From contig CAJYHL010000021.1 in NCBI GenBank assembly GCA_913774625.1, positions 1 through 64,000 of the forward strand: 64,000 nucleotides of DNA, read 5' to 3'. The notes under the pieces are model-generated. The model was not told the origin of the DNA. It made no database searches and saw nothing but the letters and a program-made list of their open reading frames with translations. Every line of letters starts with the position of its first letter. The stretch's first letter is position 1. The DNA is from an uncultured Acidovorax sp. (GTDB lineage Bacteria > Pseudomonadota > Gammaproteobacteria > Burkholderiales > Burkholderiaceae_C). Positions 43,119-54,070 of this stretch are shown here, one piece after another. Position numbers and translations under genes: made by a program.

Positions 43119-46100
43119 CTAGACTAGCACCCGCTCAATGCCGCCGGCGTTGGCGCGCTGCACGTATTCGGGCATCCAGTTCTCGCCCAGGATCTCGCGC
43201 GCCATCTCGACGACGATGTAGTCGGCTTCGAGCAGGCCGTTCTGCAGATCGTCCTGGTAGCGGTTCAGGCCCTGCAGGCAGCTGGGGCAGCTGGTGAGGA
43301 TCTTCACGTTCTCCTGCGGGGCCACGGCGCCGCTGGCGCGCAGCTTCGCTTCGCCCTTGCGGATCTCTTCTTCCTTGCGGAAGCGCACCTGGGTGGAGAT
43401 GTCGGGCCGGGTCACGCCCAGCGTGCCCGATTCGCCGCAGCAGCGCTCGCTCTTCACCACCTGGTCACCCACCAGCGCCTTGACGGTCTTCATCGAGTCC
43501 TGCTGCTTCATCGGGCTGTGGCAGGGCTCGTGGTAGAGGTAGGCGCCCTTGCCCTGCAGCTGGATGCCCTTTTCCAGCAGGTATTCATGGATGTCGATGA
43601 TGCGGCAGCCCGGGAAGATCTTGTCGAACTGGTAGCCCTGCAGCTGGTCGTAGCAGGTGCCGCAGCTCACCACCACCGTCTTGATGTCCAGGTAGTTCAG
43701 CGTGTTGGCCACGCGGTGGAACAGCACCCGGTTGTCGGTAATCATCTTCTCGGCCTTGTCGAACTGGCCGCTGCCGCGCTGGGGGTAGCCGCAGCACAGA
43801 TAACCCGGCGGCAGCACGGTCTGCACGCCGGCATGCCAGAGCATGGCCTGGGTGGCGAGGCCCACCTGGCTGAACAGGCGCTCCGAACCGCAGCCGGGGA
43901 AGTAGAACACCGCCTCCGTCTCGGCCGTGGTGGCGGCCGGGTCACGGATGATGGGCACGTAGTCCTTGTCCTCGATGTCCAGCAGCGCACGCGCCGTCTT
44001 CTTGGGCAGTCCGCCGGGCAGCTTCTTGTTGATGAAGTGGATGACCTGTTCCTTGACCGGCGCCGTGCCCACCGTGGCGGGCGGGTGCGCGGTCTGCTTG
44101 CGGCCGAAGCCGCGCAGCAGATCGACGGCCATGCGCTGGGCCTTGAAGCCCACGTCCACCATGGCCGTGCGCATCAGCTTGATGGTGTCGGGGTTGGTGG
44201 CGTTGAGCATGCCCATGGCCAGGGCATTGCCCGGGCGGAAGGTCTTCTTGCCCATCTTGCGCAGCAGGTTGCGCATGTTCATGGTCACATCGCCGAAGTC
44301 GATCTTGACCGGGCACGGCGTGTAGCACTTGTGGCAGACGGTGCAGTGGTCGGCCACGTCCTCGAATTCCTGCCAGTGCTTGATCGAGACGCCGCGGCGC
44401 GTCTGCTCTTCGTACAGGAAGGCCTCGACCAGCAGCGAGGTGGCCAGGATCTTGTTGCGCGGGCTGTAGAGCAGGCTGGCGCGCGGCACGTGGGTGGCGC
44501 ACACCGGCTTGCACTTGCCGCAGCGCAGGCAGTCCTTGACCGAGTCGGCGATGGCGCCGATGTCGCTCTGCTGCATGATGAGCGACTCGTGCCCCATCAG
44601 CCCGAAGCTGGGCGTGTAGGCATTGGTCAGGTCCGAGAACATCAGCGATTCGCGGGCCGAAACGGCCGCCGGCGCCTGCCCTGCCTGGGCAGCGTGCTCC
44701 TGATTGCGTAGCAGCTTGCCCTTGTTGAAGCGGCCTTGCGGGTCCACGCGGCGCTTGTAGTCGGCGAAGGGGCGCAGCTCGTCGTCGGTAAGGAATTCGA
44801 GCTTGGTGATGCCGATGCCGTGCTCGCCCGAGATCACGCCGTCCAGGCTGCGCGCGAGCACCATGATGCGTGCCACGGCCTCGTGGGCCGTCTGCAGCAT
44901 GTCGTAGTCGTCGCTGTTGACGGGGATGTTGGTGTGGACGTTGCCGTCGCCCGCATGCATGTGCAGCGCGACCCATACGCGGCCCTTGAGCACGCGCTGG
45001 TGGATGGCCTGCGCCTCGTCCATGATGGGCTTGAAAGCCGCGCCGGGAAACATCTTGGCCAGCGGCTCGCGCAGCTGCGTCTTCCAGCTGGCGCGCAGTG
45101 TGTGGTCCTGCAGCTGCGAAAAGAGCGCCTCCACGTCATGCAGCCAGCCGCTCCAGAGCGTGCGGACTTCGCCGATCAGCGCCACGGCCTGGGCCACGCG
45201 GTCTTCCAGCAACTCGGCCGAAGGGATCTCGTGCGCGTCGTCCTGGCGGCCCAGCGGCAGCTTGCCGCGCTGGAAGAAGGCTTCCAGCTCGTCGCACAGC
45301 TTGAGCTTGTTGCGCAGCGACAGCTCGATGTTGATGCGCTCGATGCCGTCGGTGTATTCGGCCATGCGCGGCAGCGGGATCACCACGTCTTCGTTGATCT
45401 TGAAGGCGTTGGTGTGGCGGCTGATGGCTGCCGTGCGCTTGCGGTCGAGCCAGAACTTCTTGCGCGCTTCGGGGCTGATGGCGATGAAGCCTTCGCCGGC
45501 GCGCGAGTTGGCGATGCGCACCACTTCGCTGGTCACGCGCGCCACCGCGTCGGCGTCATCGCCCGCGATGTCGCCGAACAGCACCATCTTGGGCAGGCCG
45601 CCGCCGTGCTTCTTGCTCTTGGTGGCGTAGCCCACCGCCTTCAGGTAGCGATCGTCCAGGTGCTCCAGGCCGGCCAGCAGCACGCCGCTGCGCTTCTGCT
45701 CGGCGAACATGAAGTCCTTGATCTCGACGATGGAGGGCACGGCATCCTTGGCATTGCCGAAGAACTCCAGGCACACGGTGCGCGTGTGCGCCGGCATGCG
45801 GTGCACCACCCAGCGCGCGCTGGTGATGAGGCCGTCGCAGCCTTCCTTCTGGATGCCCGGCAGGCCGGAGAGGAACTTGTCCGTCACGTCCTTGCCCAGG
45901 CCTTCCTTGCGGAAGGTGCGGCCGGGAATCTCCAGGCGCTCGGTGCGGATCGGCGTCCTGCCGTCGGCCTCGAAGTACTGCAGCTCGAAGGTGGCCGTCT
46001 CCACGTCGTGGATCTTGCCCATGTTGTGATCGAGGCGCGTGACTTCGAGCCACTGCGCCTCGGGCGTCACCATGCGCCAGCTGACCAGGTTGTCCAGCGC

Positions 46101-47033
46101 CGTGCCCCAGAGCACGGCCTTCTTGCCGCCCGCGTTCATGGCGATGTTGCCGCCGATGCAGGATGCCTCGGCGCTGGTCGGATCGACCGCGAAGACGAAG
46201 CCCGCGCGCTCGGCCGCATCGGCCACGCGCTGGGTGACCACGCCGGCCTCGGTCCAGATGGTGCCGACCTCGCGGTCCATGCCCGGCAGACGGCGCATCT
46301 CCACCTCGGTCATGGCTTCGAGCTTCTCGGTGTTGATGACCACGCTGCGCCAAGTGAGAGGAATGGCGCCGCCGGTGTAGCCGGTGCCGCCCCCGCGCGG
46401 GATGATGGTGAGTTCCAGCTCGATGCAGGCCTTGACCAGCGCGGCCATCTCGGCCTCGGTGTCGGGCGTGAGCACCACGAACGGGTATTCGACGCGCCAG
46501 TCGGTCGCGTCCGTCACGTGCGACACGCGCGAGAGGCCGTCGAACTTGATGTTGTCCTTGGCCGTGTAGCGGCCCAGGCGCTTTTGCACCTGGCGGCGCA
46601 GCTGGGCGGCGGCCACGAAGGTGGCGTCGAATTCGGCGATGGCGCGGCGCGCGGCATCCACCAGCTGGCCGACGAGGCGGTCGCGTTCCTCGTCCTCGCC
46701 GGGCGTGCGGCGCTTGCCGATTTCGGCCAGGCGGTGCTGCAGCGCTTCCACCAGCATCTTGCGGCGGCCCTCGTTATCCAGCAGGTCGTCCTGCAGGTAG
46801 GGGTTGCGCTGCACGACCCAGATGTCGCCCAGCACCTCGTAGAGCATGCGGGCGGAGCGGCCGGTGCGGCGCTCGCGGCGCAGCTGGTCCAGCACGTCCC
46901 AGGAAGCTGAGCCCAGCAGGCGGATGACGATTTCCCGGTCGGAAAACGAGGTGTAGTTGTAGGGAATCTCGCGCAGGCGAGTGGGCTCGGCGGCCTGCGG
47001 CATCAGGGCTGCCAACTCAGTGGGTGCATTCAT
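43119..47033 (-). CDS. Giant FAD-linked/Fe-S dehydrogenase (D-lactate dehydrogenase-like, DUF3683)
   Basis: 1304 residues, one of the largest proteins in the window. After a DUF3683-type N-terminal region comes an FAD-binding PCMH domain ([15 protein letters not shown]), then an FAD-oxidase C-terminal domain ([25 protein letters not shown]). Next come two 4Fe-4S motifs ([11 protein letters not shown] and [12 protein letters not shown]) and CCG (heterodisulphide-reductase-type) domains ([15 protein letters not shown]). It combines what GlcD- and GlcF-type subunits do in separate proteins, so it probably oxidises a 2-hydroxyacid and feeds the quinone pool. The start [10 protein letters not shown] is at the complement of 47031-47033. 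Confidence 0.88.
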   Translation of the reverse strand: MNAPTELAALMPQAAEPTRLREIPYNYTSFSDREIVIRLLGSASWDVLDQLRRERRTGRSARMLYEVLGDIWVVQRNPYLQDDLLDNEGRRKMLVEALQHRLAEIGKRRTPGEDEERDRLVGQLVDAARRAIAEFDATFVAAAQLRRQVQKRLGRYTAKDNIKFDGLSRVSHVTDATDWRVEYPFVVLTPDTEAEMAALVKACIELELTIIPRGGGTGYTGGAIPLTWRSVVINTEKLEAMTEVEMRRLPGMDREVGTIWTEAGVVTQRVADAAERAGFVFAVDPTSAEASCIGGNIAMNAGGKKAVLWGTALDNLVSWRMVTPEAQWLEVTRLDHNMGKIHDVETATFELQYFEADGRTPIRTERLEIPGRTFRKEGLGKDVTDKFLSGLPGIQKEGCDGLITSARWVVHRMPAHTRTVCLEFFGNAKDAVPSIVEIKDFMFAEQKRSGVLLAGLEHLDDRYLKAVGYATKSKKHGGGLPKMVLFGDIAGDDADAVARVTSEVVRIANSRAGEGFIAISPEARKKFWLDRKRTAAISRHTNAFKINEDVVIPLPRMAEYTDGIERINIELSLRNKLKLCDELEAFFQRGKLPLGRQDDAHEIPSAELLEDRVAQAVALIGEVRTLWSGWLHDVEALFSQLQDHTLRASWKTQLREPLAKMFPGAAFKPIMDEAQAIHQRVLKGRVWVALHMHAGDGNVHTNIPVNSDDYDMLQTAHEAVARIMVLARSLDGVISGEHGIGITKLEFLTDDELRPFADYKRRVDPQGRFNKGKLLRNQEHAAQAGQAPAAVSARESLMFSDLTNAYTPSFGLMGHESLIMQQSDIGAIADSVKDCLRCGKCKPVCATHVPRASLLYSPRNKILATSLLVEAFLYEEQTRRGVSIKHWQEFEDVADHCTVCHKCYTPCPVKIDFGDVTMNMRNLLRKMGKKTFRPGNALAMGMLNATNPDTIKLMRTAMVDVGFKAQRMAVDLLRGFGRKQTAHPPATVGTAPVKEQVIHFINKKLPGGLPKKTARALLDIEDKDYVPIIRDPAATTAETEAVFYFPGCGSERLFSQVGLATQAMLWHAGVQTVLPPGYLCCGYPQRGSGQFDKAEKMITDNRVLFHRVANTLNYLDIKTVVVSCGTCYDQLQGYQFDKIFPGCRIIDIHEYLLEKGIQLQGKGAYLYHEPCHSPMKQQDSMKTVKALVGDQVVKSERCCGESGTLGVTRPDISTQVRFRKEEEIRKGEAKLRASGAVAPQENVKILTSCPSCLQGLNRYQDDLQNGLLEADYIVVEMAREILGENWMPEYVQRANAGGIERVLV

Positions 47034-47136
47034 CGGGGGATCACCTGGGGGGCATGGGCAGCCCCCAACCATGGGGCCGCGATTTTATGTCACCGGCCCC
47101 AGCCCTGCCGGGGGGGCCGGAAACCGCCCTCTCAGG

Positions 47137-47158
47137 TTCTCAGAACGTGTTTACATTC

Positions 47159-47168
<10 letters not shown>
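47137..47168 (-). repeat. Stop-codon-overlapping repeat (copy 2)
   Basis: Top strand GTTCTCAGAAC, GTGTTTACA, then TTCTTAGAA: two small odd-centred palindromes joined by a GTTTAC core. On the minus strand the left palindrome contains the TAA stop of the serA-type gene. Compare 35036-35067. Confidence 0.55.
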
Positions 47169-48388
<1,220 letters not shown>

Positions 48389-48793
48389 GGCTTCGGAAAG
48401 AGTCGGTAGGGGATGAGGGAAAGGAGACGGAGGCTGCGGCTGGCTGGCGGCGGCTCGGGTGCCGGGCGGCATGGGCGGCATCGACGGCGCGTCGGGAAGG
48501 CTGCCAGGCTCGGTGGCTCAGGCCATTGTGCAGCGCACCAATTCCCTTAGTGCTTCGAAGCCTTACCCCAACGGCACGCGCAGCGGCATGCAGAGGCCCG
48601 CCATGTCGTCACAATACCGACACGTCACCGACACGACTGAAACGCGCACTGCGACGGGTTTCCCCCGTTGAGCGGGCCGCCGGCACATGTCACAACGTCA
48701 CATCGATGTCATGAAGCGCGCCATACGATCGCCGCTTCGTGCCGATGCGCACACCCCCGCATTACCCCGACTACCCCATCCGCAGGAGTTTTC
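48389..48793. other. 405-bp intergenic region with ugp and serA control sequences
   Basis: Between the divergent serA and ugpB genes. No plausible coding frame was found. It holds the candidate Pho box at 48696-48713 and a GTCACA-rich stretch further upstream (about 48604-48630). I see no clear sigma-70 pair for serA. Confidence 0.6.
48696..48713 (+). promoter_or_regulatory. Candidate Pho box upstream of ugpB
   Basis: CGTCACA-TCGA-TGTCATG matches the PhoB site layout of two 7-bp GTCA-containing repeats 11 bp apart. A third GTCACA repeat (48688-48694) precedes it. It lies 81 bp before the ugpB start. The ugp operon is a classic Pho-regulon member, so phosphate starvation control is likely but unproven. 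Confidence 0.55.
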
Positions 48794-50104
48794 ATGCAAT
48801 TCAAGCACCTGGCACTGACCGCCGCCATCGCCGCGTCGGCTTGCCTGTCTGCACAAGCCCAGACCGAAATCCAATGGTGGCATTCGATGACCGCCGTCAA
48901 CGGCGAATGGGTGAACGATCTGGCCAAGCAGTTCAACGAGAGCCAGAAGGACTACAAGATCGTGCCTACGTACAAAGGTACGTATGACGAATCCATGACC
49001 GCTGCGGTCGCTGCCTTCCGCGCCGGCAACGCCCCCAACATCCTGCAGGTCTTCGAAGTGGGCACGGCCACCATGATGGCCAGCAAGGGCGCCATCGTCC
49101 CGGTGGGCAAGGTGATGCAGGATGCAGGCGCTCCCTTCGACCCCAAGGCCTACATCCCGGCCGTCGCGGGCTACTACACGGCCCCCAACGGCCAGATGCT
49201 GAGCTTCCCCTTCAACAGCTCCACCACCATCTTCTATTTCAACAAGGATGCCTTCAAGGCGGCCGGCCTGCCCACCGACAAGGCGCCCGCCACCTGGCCC
49301 GAAGTGGTCGCCGCTGCCGCCAAGCTCAAGGCCGCCGGACACAAGTGCCCCTTCACTACCGCCTGGCAGGGCTGGACGCAGCTGGAGAGCTTCTCGGCCT
49401 GGCACAACGTCGAATTCGCCACCAAGGCCAACGGCCTGCAGGGCCTGGACGCCCGCCTGAAGGTGGACTCGCCCCTGCACCAGCGCCACATCGAGAACCT
49501 GGCCAACATGGCCAAGCAGGGCCTCTTCGTCTACAAGGGCCGCGGCAACGTGCCCGAGGCCAGCTTCGTCTCCGGCGAATGCGCCATGATCAACACGTCC
49601 TCGGGCTTCTACGGCAACGTGGCCAAGAACGCCAAGTTCGCCTACGGCCTCGCTCCCCTTCCCTACTACCCCGACGTGCCGGGCGCGCCCCAGAACACCG
49701 TCATCGGCGGCGCCAGCCTGTGGGTGATGGCCGGCAAGAAACCGGCTGAATACAAGGGCGTGGCCGAGTTCTTCAAGTTCATTTCCCGCCCCGAAGTGCA
49801 GGCCGCCAGCCACCAGCGCACCGGCTACCTGCCCGTGACCCTGGCAGCCTACGACCTGACCGAGAAGTCGGGCTTCTACCAGAAGCACCCCGGCACCGAC
49901 GTGGCCGTGACGCAGATGATCCGCAAGGTGACCGACAAGAGCCGCGGCATCCGCCTGGGCAACTACGTGCAGATCCGCGCCATCGAGGACGAGGAACTGG
50001 AACAGGTCTGGGCCGGCAAGAAGACGCCGCAGGAAGCGCTCAAGAGCATCGTCCAGCGCGGCAACGAACAGCTGGAGCGGTTCCAGAAAGCCAACAAGGG
50101 CTGA
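48794..50104 (+). CDS. ugpB: sn-Glycerol-3-phosphate-binding periplasmic protein UgpB
   Basis: 436 residues. The signal peptide MQFKHLALTAAIAASACLSAQA is cleaved before QTEIQWWHSM. The mature protein shows UgpB-specific TEIQWWHSMTAVNGEWVNDLAKQFNESQ and FNSSTTIFYFNKDAFKAAGLP, plus AWQGWTQLESFSAWHN. It binds glycerol-3-phosphate or glycerophosphodiesters for the permease encoded downstream. It is followed by a strong terminator that probably limits expression of the membrane components relative to this protein. Confidence 0.94.
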   Translation: MQFKHLALTAAIAASACLSAQAQTEIQWWHSMTAVNGEWVNDLAKQFNESQKDYKIVPTYKGTYDESMTAAVAAFRAGNAPNILQVFEVGTATMMASKGAIVPVGKVMQDAGAPFDPKAYIPAVAGYYTAPNGQMLSFPFNSSTTIFYFNKDAFKAAGLPTDKAPATWPEVVAAAAKLKAAGHKCPFTTAWQGWTQLESFSAWHNVEFATKANGLQGLDARLKVDSPLHQRHIENLANMAKQGLFVYKGRGNVPEASFVSGECAMINTSSGFYGNVAKNAKFAYGLAPLPYYPDVPGAPQNTVIGGASLWVMAGKKPAEYKGVAEFFKFISRPEVQAASHQRTGYLPVTLAAYDLTEKSGFYQKHPGTDVAVTQMIRKVTDKSRGIRLGNYVQIRAIEDEELEQVWAGKKTPQEALKSIVQRGNEQLERFQKANKG

Positions 50105-50175
50105 TTCTCCGGGCCGCTGCCATCCACCTATGACGCCGGCGATGCCGGCCGGATGCAGCGCCGCCGCATAACCCG

Positions 50176-50204
50176 ACCCTCCCCGTCCGTACGGGGAGGG
50201 TTTT
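50176..50204 (+). terminator. Strong hairpin-T terminator between ugpB and ugpA
   Basis: ACCCTCCCCGT (50176-50186) and ACGGGGAGGGT (50191-50201) form a perfect 11-bp stem with a 4-nt loop CCGT, then TTT. It lies 72 bp after ugpB and 72 bp before ugpA, i.e. inside the operon, where partial termination would keep binding protein in excess. Confidence 0.9.
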
Positions 50205-50275
50205 GTCTTTCATCCCTTTCCCGAAGCGAAGGCCGCAGCGGCTGAGCGCCGTGGCCAGGGAATTCAGCAGACACC

Positions 50276-51157
50276 ATGGAAAAACGCGTCCGTTTCAAAT
50301 CCGCCTGGCTGCCCTGGCTGCTCATCGCGCCGCAGATGGCCGTCATCGTGGTCTTCTTCTTCTGGCCCGCCAGCCAGGCGCTGGTGCAGTCGCTGCAGCT
50401 GCAGGACGCCTTCGGCACCTCCACCGAGTGGGTGGGGCTGGATAACTTCCGGCGCCTGTTCGAAGACCCCGGCTACATCGACTCCTTCAAGACCACCGCG
50501 CTCTTTTCGGTGCTGGTGGCTTCCAGCGGCATCGTGCTCTCGCTGCTGCTGGCCGTGTTCGCCGACCGGGTGGTCAAGGGCGCCATGTTCTACAAGACCC
50601 TGCTGATCCTGCCCTACGCCGTGGCGCCGGCCGTGGCCGCCGTGCTGTGGGTCTTCATGTTCTCGCCCTCGCTGGGCGTGGTGTCGTATGCGCTGGGGCG
50701 CATCGGCATCGACTGGAACCACCTGCTCAATTCAGGCCAGGCCATGGCGCTGATCGTGATGGCCTCGGTCTGGAAGCAGATCTCCTACAACTTCCTCTTC
50801 TTCCTGGCCGGGCTGCAGTCCATCCCGAAGTCGCTGATCGAAGCCGCCGCCATCGACGGCGCGGGCCCGTGGCGCAGGTTCTGGACGGTGCAGTTCCCCC
50901 TGCTCTCGCCCACCACCTTCTTCCTGCTGGTCATCAACGTGGTCTATGCGTTCTTCGACACCTTCGCCATCGTCGATGCCGCCACGCAGGGCGGGCCGGG
51001 CAAGGACACGGCCATCCTGGTCTACAAGGTGTACTACGACGGCTTCAAGGCCATGGACCTGGGCGGCTCGGCCGCGCAGTCGGTGGTGCTGATGCTGATC
51101 GTGGTCGCGCTCACCGTCGTGCAGTTCCGCTACGTCGAGAAGAAGGTTCAATACTGA
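50276..51157 (+). CDS. ugpA: sn-Glycerol-3-phosphate ABC transporter permease UgpA
   Basis: 293 residues, six transmembrane helices. The start [40 protein letters not shown] and the EAA loop [30 protein letters not shown] identify a MalF-type permease. The order behind ugpB and before ugpE identifies UgpA. ugpE follows 1 bp after its stop. Confidence 0.94.
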   Translation: MEKRVRFKSAWLPWLLIAPQMAVIVVFFFWPASQALVQSLQLQDAFGTSTEWVGLDNFRRLFEDPGYIDSFKTTALFSVLVASSGIVLSLLLAVFADRVVKGAMFYKTLLILPYAVAPAVAAVLWVFMFSPSLGVVSYALGRIGIDWNHLLNSGQAMALIVMASVWKQISYNFLFFLAGLQSIPKSLIEAAAIDGAGPWRRFWTVQFPLLSPTTFFLLVINVVYAFFDTFAIVDAATQGGPGKDTAILVYKVYYDGFKAMDLGGSAAQSVVLMLIVVALTVVQFRYVEKKVQY

Positions 51158-51158
51158 C

Positions 51159-52010
51159 ATGGTCGAACGCAGCCTCACGCGCGGCATCCTCGCGCACTTC
51201 ATCATGGTGATGGGCGTCCTCATCGTCGCCTTCCCGCTCTACCTGGCCTTCGTCGCCTCCACCCACACCGCGCAGGAGATCGTGCAGGCGCCGATGCCCC
51301 TGCTGCCCGGCTCCAACTTCTGGGACACCTACAAGGCGGCCCTGTTCGGCCGCGAGCACGGCGCCGGCTCCACCGCGCCCGTGGCCCGCATGATGTGGGT
51401 CAGCTTCGTGTCGGCCATGGTCATCACGGTGGGCAAGATCGCCATCTCGCTGATGTCGGCCTTCGCCATCGTGTACTTCCGCTTCCCGTTCAAGGGCCTG
51501 TGCTTCTGGCTGATCTTCATCACGCTGATGCTGCCCGTGGAAGTGCGCATCGGCCCCACCTACCAGGTGGTGTCCGATCTCGGCATGCTCAACAGCTACG
51601 CGGGTCTCACGGTGCCGCTGATCGCGTCGGCCACGGCCACCTTCCTGTTCCGGCAGTTCTTCCTGACGGTGCCCGACGAACTGGTGGAGGCGGCACGCAT
51701 CGACGGCGCCGGGCCCATGCGCTTCTTCAAGGACGTGCTGGTGCCGCTGTCGCGCACCTCCATCGCGGCGCTGTTCGTGATCCAGTTCATCTACGGCTGG
51801 AACCAGTACCTCTGGCCGCTGCTGGCCACCACCACCGAGGACATGTACCCGGTGGTCATCGGCATCAAACGCATGATCGCCGGCGGCGACGGCCAGAACG
51901 AATGGAACATCGTCATGGCCACGGCGCTGCTGGCCATGCTGCCGCCTGCGCTGGTCGTGATCCTCATGCAGAAGTGGTTCGTCAAGGGCCTGGTGGACAC
52001 CGAGAAGTGA
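51159..52010 (+). CDS. ugpE: sn-Glycerol-3-phosphate ABC transporter permease UgpE
   Basis: 283 residues, six transmembrane helices, MalG-type. The family sequence LPGSNFWDTYKAALFG in the first periplasmic loop, LMLPVEVRIGPTYQVVSDLGMLNSYAGL and the EAA loop LVEAARIDGAGPMRFFKDVLVPLSRTSIAALF are clear UgpE features. The ATG lies one base after the ugpA stop. ugpC follows after 66 bp that hold a dispersed repeat. Confidence 0.94.
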   Translation: MVERSLTRGILAHFIMVMGVLIVAFPLYLAFVASTHTAQEIVQAPMPLLPGSNFWDTYKAALFGREHGAGSTAPVARMMWVSFVSAMVITVGKIAISLMSAFAIVYFRFPFKGLCFWLIFITLMLPVEVRIGPTYQVVSDLGMLNSYAGLTVPLIASATATFLFRQFFLTVPDELVEAARIDGAGPMRFFKDVLVPLSRTSIAALFVIQFIYGWNQYLWPLLATTTEDMYPVVIGIKRMIAGGDGQNEWNIVMATALLAMLPPALVVILMQKWFVKGLVDTEK

Positions 52011-52023
52011 TCCCAAGGCCATA

Positions 52024-52076
52024 AGCCCTGCAGCGCACATTCCATCTACGCATTCAGCTACCAGAAAAATAGCAAA
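52024..52076 (-). repeat. Double-hairpin dispersed repeat, decayed (copy e)
   Basis: Minus strand: TTTTGCTATTTTTCTGGTAGCTGAATGCG, then the decayed second hairpin ending CGCTGCAGGGC. It fills the space between ugpE and ugpC and directly touches the ugpC ATG at 52077. Orientation is opposite to the operon. Confidence 0.6.
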
Positions 52077-53090
52077 ATGGCATCTCTTTCCCTGCGCAAC
52101 GTCGTCAAGCGCTACGGCCACGGGCCCAAGGCCAACCAGGTCATCCACGGCGTGAACGCCGAGATCGCCGACGGCGAATTCATCGTCATCGTCGGCCCCT
52201 CGGGCTGCGGCAAGTCCACCCTGCTGCGCATGGTGGCGGGCCTGGAGGAAATCTCCGGCGGCGAGATCGCCATCGGCAACCGCGTGGTCAACGACCTGGA
52301 ACCCGCCCAGCGCGACATCGCCATGGTGTTCCAGAACTACGCGCTCTACCCGCACATGACGAACTTCGAGAACATGGCCTATGGCCTGAAGATCGCCAAG
52401 GTGCCCAAGGACGAGATCCGCGCGCGCGTGGACAAGGCCGCGAAGATCCTCGAGCTCGGCCATCTGCTGGACCGCAAGCCGCGCGAGCTCTCGGGCGGCC
52501 AGCGCCAGCGCGTGGCCATGGGCCGCGCCATCGTGCGCCAGCCCCAGGTGTTCCTGTTCGACGAGCCGCTCTCCAACCTCGACGCCAAGCTGCGCGCCCA
52601 GACCCGGCTGGAGATCCAGAAGCTGCACCGTGAACTCGGGATCACCAGCCTGTTCGTCACCCACGACCAGGTCGAGGCCATGACGCTGGCCCAGCGCATG
52701 ATCGTGATGAACGGCGGCGTGATGGAGCAGTTCGGCACGCCCGAGGAGGTCTATCACGCGCCCGCCTCCACCTTCGTCGCCAGCTTCATCGGCTCGCCGC
52801 CGATGAACCTGCTCAAGCACGCACCCGGCGGCCAGGACGGCGCCATCCTGGGCATCCGCCCCGAACATCTGGACGTGGTCGCCGCCACCGGCGACGGCTG
52901 GGACGTGACGGTGGACAGCGTGGAACTGCTGGGCGCGGAACGCCTGGTGTATGCCCGCCTGGGCGGCGAACCGCTCATCGTGCGGGTGGAAGAAGGCAGG
53001 CTGCACCCGCAGCCGGGCGACGCTCTTCGCGTGGCGCCGCGCCCGGACCGGCTGCACTGGTTCGACGCCGGCACGGGCAAGCGCCGCTGA
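52077..53090 (+). CDS. ugpC: sn-Glycerol-3-phosphate ABC transporter ATPase UgpC
   Basis: 337 residues. Walker [11 protein letters not shown]-loop [12 protein letters not shown], signature [15 protein letters not shown], Walker [13 protein letters not shown] and the switch His in [12 protein letters not shown] are intact. The MalK-like regulatory/TOBE part follows and is somewhat short (family ~356). No Shine-Dalgarno precedes the ATG: the upstream bases AATAGCAAAATGG belong to repeat copy e. Translation may depend on the A-rich leader or on an alternative start. Confidence 0.94.
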   Translation: MASLSLRNVVKRYGHGPKANQVIHGVNAEIADGEFIVIVGPSGCGKSTLLRMVAGLEEISGGEIAIGNRVVNDLEPAQRDIAMVFQNYALYPHMTNFENMAYGLKIAKVPKDEIRARVDKAAKILELGHLLDRKPRELSGGQRQRVAMGRAIVRQPQVFLFDEPLSNLDAKLRAQTRLEIQKLHRELGITSLFVTHDQVEAMTLAQRMIVMNGGVMEQFGTPEEVYHAPASTFVASFIGSPPMNLLKHAPGGQDGAILGIRPEHLDVVAATGDGWDVTVDSVELLGAERLVYARLGGEPLIVRVEEGRLHPQPGDALRVAPRPDRLHWFDAGTGKRR

Positions 53091-53160
53091 CGACTGCTGA
53101 CGACTGGGCGCCGACAGCGCCCAGCCGCGTGGCACGCCGCGCGGCGCGCACAATCCACCG

Positions 53161-53952
53161 ATGCACCACGACCAGACCGCCCCTTCTTCGTCAGCCCCTT
53201 CCGCCGCGGCGGCGACCGCCTGGCCCTACCCTCGCTGGGTGGCCCACCGCGGCGCCGGCAAGCTCGCGCCCGAGAACACGCTGGCCGCCTTCCGCCTGGG
53301 TGCCATGTACGGCTTCCGCATGTTCGAGTGCGATGCCAAGCTCAGCAGCGACGGCGTGCCCTTCCTGCTGCACGACTCCACGCTGGAGCGCACCACCAAC
53401 GGCAGCGGCACCGCGGGCGACCGCGCGTGGGGCGAGCTGGCGCAGCTCGATGCCGGCAGCTGGCATTCGCGCGCCTGGGCTGGCGAACCACCGGCCACGC
53501 TGGCGGGCCTCTCGCGCTTTTGCATCGCCAACGGCTACCTGCTGAACATCGAGATCAAACCCACGCCGGGCTGCGAGGAGGAAACCGGCCGCGTCGTCGC
53601 CGCCCATGCCGCGCGGCTCTGGCAGGGCCAGCCGGTGCCGCCCCTGCTCACCTCGTTCCAGCCTGCGGCCCTGTCCGGCGCCCGCCAGTCCGTGCCGGGC
53701 CTGCCGCGCGGACTGCTGCTCGACAGCCTGCCGGAAGGCTGGCTGGACACCGCCCAGCAGCTGGGCTGCGTGGCCATCGTCTGCAACCACGCTCTCTGGA
53801 CGGCTGCCACCGTGGCCGCCGCGCAGGGCGCCGGAATGCGTACTCTGAGCTACACCGTCAACGACGAATGGGCCGCCCAGCGGCTGATCGACCTGGGGAC
53901 CGACGGCATCATCACGGACCGGGTGGACCTCTTCAGCCCTGCGGCAGGCTGA
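53161..53952 (+). CDS. ugpQ: Glycerophosphodiester phosphodiesterase UgpQ
   Basis: 263 residues, cytoplasmic GDPD. It hydrolyses imported glycerophosphodiesters to glycerol-3-phosphate and an alcohol. The GDPD motif VAHRGAGKLAPENTLAAF with the catalytic His and the Glu in FECDAKLSSDGVPFLLHDSTLERTTNG match the family. The C-terminal LGTDGIITDRVDLF is typical. It starts 70 bp after ugpC and ends the ugpBAECQ group. Confidence 0.95.
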   Translation: MHHDQTAPSSSAPSAAAATAWPYPRWVAHRGAGKLAPENTLAAFRLGAMYGFRMFECDAKLSSDGVPFLLHDSTLERTTNGSGTAGDRAWGELAQLDAGSWHSRAWAGEPPATLAGLSRFCIANGYLLNIEIKPTPGCEEETGRVVAAHAARLWQGQPVPPLLTSFQPAALSGARQSVPGLPRGLLLDSLPEGWLDTAQQLGCVAIVCNHALWTAATVAAAQGAGMRTLSYTVNDEWAAQRLIDLGTDGIITDRVDLFSPAAG

Positions 53953-54070
53953 GCGCTACCGGGCCGGATCCCAGCGCCCGGCGGCAGCAGGCCCCACGGC
54001 GAGCGACGGGGAAACCGCCTCTTGCGGCCGGTCGCGCGGGACGGGCGCAAGGCGCAGCACAATCCGCACC

